Source: Paracoccaceae bacterium (lineage in GTDB: Bacteria; Pseudomonadota; Alphaproteobacteria; Rhodobacterales; Rhodobacteraceae). Taken from it: a stretch of DNA of 9,673 nt. The notes under the pieces were generated by a model. The model saw only the letters and a program-made list of their open reading frames with translations. It was not told the origin of the DNA and did no database searches. The position numbers and the translations under genes were made by a program. The DNA is taken from the NCBI GenBank assembly GCA_023263735.1, contig JALQUQ010000084.1, positions 1-9,673 of the forward strand, in the 5' to 3' direction. Of the stretch, positions 5,757-9,673 are shown one piece after another (the first letter of the stretch is position 1; each line of letters opens with the position of its first letter).

Positions 5757-6589
5757 GCCGTTTGGCTGGCGCGCCGGGTTGCGATCAGGCGGTGTGTCAG
5801 CGCCAGAAGGAAAAGTGCGGTCAGGATCAGGATGATGGTTGGGCCGGGTGCGCTGTCGAGGTGGAATGACAGCCATATGCCCGACAGCATCGCGCCCGTG
5901 CAAACGGAGACCGCGACGATCAGCATATGCGAAAACCGTCGTGTCAGCAAAAAGGCGATGGCTCCGGGGGCGATCAGCAGTCCGACGGAGAGGATGAGCC
6001 CGACCGAGGACAAGACCGCGACCACGGTGAGGGATAGCCCGGCCAAGAGACCGTAATGCAAAGCCGCGGTGCGCAGGCCCGAGGCGCGGGCCTGTGCCGG
6101 GTCAAAGGCCATCAACATCAGATCTTTCCATTTCAGCGCGAGGGCGAGGGCCACGGCTAAGCCGATCAGGCCACCGGTCCACAGGTCGGCGGTGCCGACC
6201 CCAAGAATATTGCCGAACAGGATATGGTCGAGATGCAGGCCTGATCCGCTTGCGACATGGGCAACGATGCCAAGCGCGAACATGCCTGAAAAGACGACGC
6301 CCATCAGCGTGTCACGCTTGACCCTACTGTTTTCGGCCAGCCAACCGGTCAGCATCGCGGCCCCCATACCGGCGGCAAAGGCCCCGACGATCAGGGGCAG
6401 GCCCAGCATATAGGCACCGACGATTCCGGGCAGAATGGCATGGCTGACGGCATCGCCCATCAGCGCCCACCCCTTGAGCACCAGAAAGCAGGACATCAGG
6501 GCAGAGGCTGGGGCAATCAAAAGCGCCATCAGCATCGCCTTTTGCATGAAGGGATAGGCAAAGGGGTCGAGGAGGAAATCCATGATCAC
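5753..6589 (-). CDS. sitD: Manganese ABC transporter permease SitD
   Basis: SitD is the second inner-membrane permease of the SitABCD Mn(II) (possibly also Fe(II)) importer, ABC-3 family. The 278-residue protein is hydrophobic throughout, with probably eight or nine membrane segments. It has the conserved ABC-3 stretch [18 protein letters not shown] near residues 38-55, and a second polar segment at [20 protein letters not shown] thought to contact the ATPase. It is clearly paralogous to the upstream SitC. The GTG at 6589 overlaps the sitC TGA as GTGA. An ATG at 6583 (giving MDFLLDPF, 276 residues) has AGGTG about 5 bases upstream and is an equally good start. It is the last gene of the operon, and its TAA overlaps the stop of the convergent cobQ by 4 bases. 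Confidence 0.93.
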   Translation of the reverse strand: MIMDFLLDPFAYPFMQKAMLMALLIAPASALMSCFLVLKGWALMGDAVSHAILPGIVGAYMLGLPLIVGAFAAGMGAAMLTGWLAENSRVKRDTLMGVVFSGMFALGIVAHVASGSGLHLDHILFGNILGVGTADLWTGGLIGLAVALALALKWKDLMLMAFDPAQARASGLRTAALHYGLLAGLSLTVVAVLSSVGLILSVGLLIAPGAIAFLLTRRFSHMLIVAVSVCTGAMLSGIWLSFHLDSAPGPTIILILTALFLLALTHRLIATRRASQTA

Positions 6590-7434
6590 ACCTGGGACCG
6601 CGCGGCGCGGCGTCGGGCGGCGAGGAACCCGTGTTTGGGCGCAAAGACAAAGACGGTGGCAAAGACCAAGGTTTGAAACACCACGATCAGGCCGCCGGTG
6701 GCTCCGTCAAGGAAATAGGAGAGATATGCGCCGACGAAGCCTGTTGTTGCGCCGATGGCCACAGCCACCAGGATCAGGCGATGAAAGCGGTCGCACAAGA
6801 GATAGGCCGTTGCGCCGGGGGTGACGACCATGGCCACCACAAGGAGCGCGCCCACGGTCTGAAGGGCGGCAACGGTGCAGGCTGACAGCAGGGTGAAGAA
6901 GATCACCTTGAGCAGGCCCGTGTTCAGTCCAATCGCGCGGGCATGGGTTTCATCGAAAAACGTGACCATCAGATCGCGCCATTTCAGCGACAACACGGTG
7001 AGCGAGATCCCGGCAATCAGCACCAGTTGCAGCGTGTCGGCGGGCGTAATGGCCAGAATGTTGCCCATGATCACCGATTGCACACTGATCGAGGTGGGGT
7101 TGAGCGAGATCATGAAAAGGCCCAGCCCAAAAAAGGCGGTAAAGATCAGGCCGATGATCGTATCGGTTTTCAGCCCCGAGCGATCAGAGAGAAACAGCAT
7201 GCCAGCAGCGGCAAGGCCCCCGGCCAGAAAGGCGCCAAGGGCAAAGGGCAGGCCCAGCATATAAGCCCCGGCCACGCCGGGCACGACGGAATGGGAAAGC
7301 GCATCGCCGATCAGCGACCAGCCCTTTAGCATCAGAAAGGCCGACAGAAAGGCGCAAACCCCGCCCACCAAAGCCGAAACCCAGATGGCCGTGGCCATAT
7401 AGCTGTAGTCAAAGGGCTCTAGCAAAAGGCTCAT
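6586..7434 (-). CDS. sitC: Manganese ABC transporter permease SitC
   Basis: This 282-residue polytopic membrane protein of the ABC-3 family should pair with SitD to form the translocation channel of the Mn(II) importer. The family segment [21 protein letters not shown] is near residues 36-56, and the presumed ATPase-coupling segment [20 protein letters not shown] lies in the middle of the protein. The C-terminus ends in a basic cytoplasmic tail ([11 protein letters not shown]). The ATG at 7434 overlaps the sitB stop as ATGA, and no strong Shine-Dalgarno is visible, so translation is probably coupled. Two different permeases in one operon mark a Sit/Yfe-type system, in contrast to zinc transporters of the Znu type, which usually have one. 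Metal specificity is inferred from this and from the SitA ligands. Confidence 0.94.
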   Translation of the reverse strand: MSLLLEPFDYSYMATAIWVSALVGGVCAFLSAFLMLKGWSLIGDALSHSVVPGVAGAYMLGLPFALGAFLAGGLAAAGMLFLSDRSGLKTDTIIGLIFTAFFGLGLFMISLNPTSISVQSVIMGNILAITPADTLQLVLIAGISLTVLSLKWRDLMVTFFDETHARAIGLNTGLLKVIFFTLLSACTVAALQTVGALLVVAMVVTPGATAYLLCDRFHRLILVAVAIGATTGFVGAYLSYFLDGATGGLIVVFQTLVFATVFVFAPKHGFLAARRRAARSQV

Positions 7435-8300
7435 CGGTTGGCGTCCGAGGGGTCGTGGTATTGGACAAAGGGGCGTTCGTCATCGGTGATGATGCGGACT
7501 TCGCGCGGGTCGTCATCATCGTGGAGGTCGCTGCCGCGCAGGGTGAAATGGCGCAAGACGCCGCCAAAGGCACGATCAAGGTTGTCGCGGGTAAAGGTGG
7601 TTTCAGTGGGGCCGTGGGCCAGCACGGTGCCTTTGACCAGCACGGTTCGGTCGCAGAATTCGGTGACCGAACCCAGATTATGCGTCGAGACCAACATGAC
7701 GCGGCCCTCGTCCCGCAATTCGCGCAACAGGTCGATGATCCGCGCCTCGGTCTGGACATCGACGCCGGTAAAGGGTTCGTCCAGCAGGATGACCTGCCCC
7801 TCTTGGGCCAAGGCCCGGGCGAGGAAGACGCGCTTTTTCTGCCCGCCCGAAAGTTCGCCAATCTGGCGGTGGGCGTAATCGGCCATGCCCACGCGGTCCA
7901 GCGCCGATTGCACCTTGGCCCGATCATTGGCCGAGGCGCGGCGCAAAAAGCCCATGTGCCCATAGCGGCCCATCATGACGACATCTTGCACCAAGACCGG
8001 AAAAGACCAGTCAACCTCTTCGGCCTGCGGGACATAGGCGACCAGATTTTCGCGAAGCGCCGCCGCAATGGGTTTGCCAAGCAAGCGGATTTCGCCGCTG
8101 GCTATGGGGACAAAGCCCATGATCGCCTTGAAAAGGGTGGATTTCCCGGCGCCGTTCACTCCAACCAAGGCGGTGATCGTGCCCCGGGGGATTGCGAAAC
8201 TGGCATCGCGCAGGGCGGTGTGGCCGTTGCGATAGGTGACCGTGACACCCTTTGCGCTGATCCCGCCGTCAATCTGGGAAGGTGAAGGAGGGAGGGGCAT
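7431..8300 (-). CDS. sitB: Manganese ABC transporter ATP-binding protein SitB
   Basis: SitB is the cytoplasmic ATPase that drives Mn(II) import. All expected ABC motifs are present in its 289 residues: Walker [10 protein letters not shown] (47-55), Q-loop Gln92, signature LSGGQKKR (150-157), Walker B ILLDEP (171-176, catalytic Glu175) and the H-loop His207 in STHN. The ABC core ends near residue 250, and an acidic C-terminal extension follows (HDDDD at 260-264, then further Asp/Glu-rich sequence to [10 protein letters not shown]). The ATG at 8300 lies 3 bases after the sitA stop. GGAAAGG about 12 bases upstream is a weak ribosome binding site inside sitA. It overlaps sitC by 4 bases. Identity as a metal-type (Sit/Mnt/Znu) ATPase is firm, and the Mn assignment follows from the operon. 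Confidence 0.95.
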   Translation of the reverse strand: MPLPPSPSQIDGGISAKGVTVTYRNGHTALRDASFAIPRGTITALVGVNGAGKSTLFKAIMGFVPIASGEIRLLGKPIAAALRENLVAYVPQAEEVDWSFPVLVQDVVMMGRYGHMGFLRRASANDRAKVQSALDRVGMADYAHRQIGELSGGQKKRVFLARALAQEGQVILLDEPFTGVDVQTEARIIDLLRELRDEGRVMLVSTHNLGSVTEFCDRTVLVKGTVLAHGPTETTFTRDNLDRAFGGVLRHFTLRGSDLHDDDDPREVRIITDDERPFVQYHDPSDANR

Positions 8301-8303
8301 GGG

Positions 8304-9203
8304 CTATTCGGCCTTTCCGGTCAAACCGGTGACGATGGTGGCGGTGGTGACCTTGAGCAGGTCAACAAAGGTGGGCACCGGGCCATCCGGTTCAGAGAGA
8401 GAATCGACGTAAAGCACGCCGCCATACTGTGCCCCGGTTTCCCGGGCGACCTGTTCAGCGGGGGCGGTGTTGACCGTGCTTTCACAAAAAACCGCCGGAA
8501 TGCCGTTTTCGCGCACCCCGTCGATCACATTGCGCACCTGTTTCGGCGTGCCCTGCTGATCGGCATTGATCGGCCACAGCGACAGCTCCCGCAGGCCCAG
8601 ATCCTGGGCCAGATAGCTGAACGCACCTTCACAGGTGACCAGCCACCGCTTTTCCAAAGGGACAGCGGCCAGCGCATCCTTGAGCGGAGAGAGTTCGTCG
8701 ATCAGGCGTTGTTTGTAGGCAGCGGCATTGGCGGCATAGGTGGCCGCATCGTCCGGGTCATGCTGCGACAATGCGGCAGCGATGTTATCGACATAGATCA
8801 ACGCGTTTTGCAGGCCCATCCAGCTGTGGGGATTGGGACGGCCGTCATAATTGCCGCCGCTGATCGAAATGGGGGTGACGCCTTGGCTGACGGTGACCGA
8901 GGGAATATCCCCCAGATTGGCCAGAAATTGTTCGAACCAGATTTCCAGCCCCATTCCGTTCCAAAGGACAAGATCGGCATCGCTGGCGCGCACCAGATCC
9001 TTGGGCGTGGGTTCATAGCCGTGAATTTCGGCCCCCGGTTTGGTGATCGACACAACCTCGGCAGCCCCACCCGCCACATTGGCGGTCATGTCAGCGATCA
9101 CGGTAAAGGTGGTGACGACCTTGAACCCCTCGGTCGCCCACGAGCCGGTTGGAGCCATGGCAACCCCGGCGGTCAATGCCAGATAACAAAGCCTTTGCAT
9201 CAT
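8304..9203 (-). CDS. sitA: Periplasmic manganese-binding protein SitA
   Basis: SitA is the cluster A-I solute-binding protein that delivers Mn(II) to SitBCD in the periplasm. The 299-residue precursor starts with a Sec signal peptide (MMQRLCYLALTAGVAMA..., predicted cleavage after SWA at residue 23; no lipobox). The four expected metal ligands are visible: His61 (IHGYEPTP), His126 (NPHSWMG), Glu192 (CEGAFSY) and Asp267 (YVDSLS). The His-His-Glu-Asp set is typical of PsaA/SitA manganese or iron proteins, whereas ZnuA zinc proteins usually have His at the third position and a His-rich loop, absent here. Two adjacent ATGs (9203 and 9200) are possible. AGGAGG at 9210-9215 is 6 bases from the first and 9 from the second. 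It is the first gene of the operon, directly behind the Mur-like promoter. Confidence 0.95.
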   Translation of the reverse strand: MMQRLCYLALTAGVAMAPTGSWATEGFKVVTTFTVIADMTANVAGGAAEVVSITKPGAEIHGYEPTPKDLVRASDADLVLWNGMGLEIWFEQFLANLGDIPSVTVSQGVTPISISGGNYDGRPNPHSWMGLQNALIYVDNIAAALSQHDPDDAATYAANAAAYKQRLIDELSPLKDALAAVPLEKRWLVTCEGAFSYLAQDLGLRELSLWPINADQQGTPKQVRNVIDGVRENGIPAVFCESTVNTAPAEQVARETGAQYGGVLYVDSLSEPDGPVPTFVDLLKVTTATIVTGLTGKAE

Positions 9204-9209
9204 CGCTTC

Positions 9210-9215
9210 CCTCCT
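9210..9215 (-). promoter_or_regulatory. Strong ribosome binding site of sitA
   Basis: A complete AGGAGG on the minus strand lies 6 bases before the ATG at 9203 and 9 before the ATG at 9200. It fits the abundant expression expected of a periplasmic binding protein compared with the weakly preceded downstream genes. Confidence 0.8.
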
Positions 9216-9236
9216 GTGGGGGAATTACTCCCGCGT

Positions 9237-9266
9237 CTGATATTGCAAATCATTCGCAAAAGTCAA
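9237..9266 (-). promoter_or_regulatory. sitABCD promoter
   Basis: On the minus strand, TTGACT (9266-9261, five of six consensus bases) and TATCAG (9242-9237, four of six) are spaced by 18 bases, 34 bases upstream of the first sitA ATG. This is the only plausible promoter in the gap, and its spacer is occupied by the Mur-like palindrome. Confidence 0.6.
9243..9259 (-). promoter_or_regulatory. Mur-type (Fur-family) operator in the sit promoter
   Basis: TTGCAAAT-C-ATTCGCAA is an 8-1-8 imperfect palindrome (one mismatched pair). It closely resembles the TGCAAAT-type Mur-responsive sequences known upstream of sit/mnt operons in alphaproteobacteria. It fills the spacer between the -35 and -10 boxes, so Mn-loaded Mur binding would block RNA polymerase. 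Repression by manganese is inferred from this match. Confidence 0.75.
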
Positions 9267-9270
9267 GGTT

Positions 9271-9296
9271 CGACCCACCGCAAAAGGGGTGGGTCG
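9271..9296 (-). terminator. Hairpin after the alpha-glucosidase gene, probable terminator
   Basis: CGACCCACC (9271-9279) pairs perfectly with GGTGGGTCG (9288-9296) around an 8-base loop. The hairpin begins 8 bases past the aglA stop in the direction of transcription. The following minus-strand sequence AACCTTGACTTTT has only a weak U-tract, so termination may be incomplete. The sit -35 box starts 4 bases further on, so read-through from aglA would enter sitA directly. Confidence 0.55.
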
Positions 9297-9304
9297 GTCC
9301 CGGG

Positions 9305-9673
9305 TCAGGCCGCAGACAGGGTCAATTTTCCGTCAGGGCCGGGGATCAAGAACGCAAAGCCATTGGGGCCAAGGGTCAGGGACCCCTGTTCCAGATGCGC
9401 CGCATGGCACGGTGCCTCGGGCGCAAGTGTGCCGGATGCGCCAAGTCGATGGGGGGTGGCCGACAGGTTGAACACGCAGGCAAGCGCCGGCCCTCGGTAA
9501 AAGCCAAGCAACGGCTCGGGCAGATCAACAAACTGCGTCTTGCCGGTTTTCAGTGCGTCGGAGGCCCCGCGATAGCTGAGCATCTTGCGATAGAATTCCA
9601 ACGGTGACCCGGCTTGCCCGTCTTGGGCCGCAACGTTGTGGGCCAATTGCGGGGCCTTGACGGGCAGCCACGG
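9305..9673 (-). CDS. aglA: Alpha-glucosidase, GH13 family, C-terminal end (runs off the right edge)
   Basis: The window holds the last 122 codons and the TGA stop of a gene entering from the right. The visible start PWLPVKAPQLAHNV and the following SPLEFYRKMLSYR match the C-terminal part of GH13 alpha-glucosidases, where a W-x-P segment precedes a helix with FYRKML/LR. The rest forms the C-terminal beta-sandwich domain (FVDLPEPLLGFYR, VFNLS, LGPNGFAFL). Catalytic Asp/Glu residues lie outside the window. In alphaproteobacteria such enzymes (AglA) are encoded with an ABC importer for alpha-glucosides (aglEFGK), which would be expected further right but is not visible. No functional link to the sit genes is suggested. 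Related GH13 members such as trehalose-cleaving or oligo-1,6-glucosidases cannot be excluded. Confidence 0.8.
   Translation of the reverse strand, partial: PWLPVKAPQLAHNVAAQDGQAGSPLEFYRKMLSYRGASDALKTGKTQFVDLPEPLLGFYRGPALACVFNLSATPHRLGASGTLAPEAPCHAAHLEQGSLTLGPNGFAFLIPGPDGKLTLSAA

Noticed and set aside
7455..8285. 276-codon plus-strand frame opposite sitB
   Set aside because: It mirrors the conserved ABC ATPase codons and has no recognisable domain or ribosome binding site.
8304..9203. Assignment of the binding protein and transporter as zinc-specific ZnuABC
   Set aside because: Two permeases, the His-His-Glu-Asp ligand set, the lack of a His-rich loop and the Mur-like operator all favour a SitABCD manganese system, although some zinc or iron transport cannot be excluded.

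Overview
The window looks like a chromosomal segment of a high-G+C alphaproteobacterium, most likely a member of the Rhodobacterales (Rhodobacter/Paracoccus/roseobacter type). The basis is the aerobic-pathway cobalamin genes with their typical protein sequences, a B12 riboswitch in the form seen in that order, a Mur-type operator before a sitABCD operon, and a neighbouring alpha-glucosidase of the alphaproteobacterial AglA type. The genus cannot be decided from the sequence.

Layout, left to right. Positions 1-2998 are a minus-strand cobalamin operon read from right to left: a small Cys-rich DUF1636-type protein (2636-2998), the metal-GTPase CobW (1612-2643) and the first 535 codons of cobaltochelatase subunit CobN (1-1605, running off the left edge). 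A cobalamin (AdoCbl-type) riboswitch lies on the same strand at about 3090-3295 and heads this operon. Divergently, on the plus strand, are cobO (3344-3985, corrinoid adenosyltransferase) and cobQ (4302-5756, cobyric acid synthase). The 316-base gap between them is not empty: it holds two inverted copies of a roughly 70-base double-hairpin repeat (3992-4064 and 4205-4281) enclosing about 140 bases with two further hairpins, both capped by GNRA loops on the plus strand. The right-hand copy ends just before the cobQ ribosome binding site.

cobQ meets the manganese-transport operon tail to tail, and the two TAA stop codons share one TTAA (5753-5756). The operon runs on the minus strand as sitA (8304-9203), sitB (7431-8300), sitC (6586-7434) and sitD (5753-6589), with overlaps or a 3-base gap at each junction. 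Its promoter (9237-9266) carries a Mur-like palindrome in the spacer. At the right edge, a minus-strand GH13 alpha-glucosidase ends at 9305 and is separated from the sit promoter by a terminator-like hairpin (9271-9296).

How the genes fit together: CobN (cobalt insertion), CobO (adenosylation) and CobQ (amidation) catalyse the middle of aerobic B12 synthesis. CobW and the DUF1636 protein are probably accessory metal or redox factors. Enough B12 should switch off the DUF1636-cobW-cobN arm through the riboswitch. SitABCD imports Mn(II) and is probably repressed by Mur when Mn is plentiful. No phage, insertion sequence, CRISPR array, tRNA or rRNA was seen.
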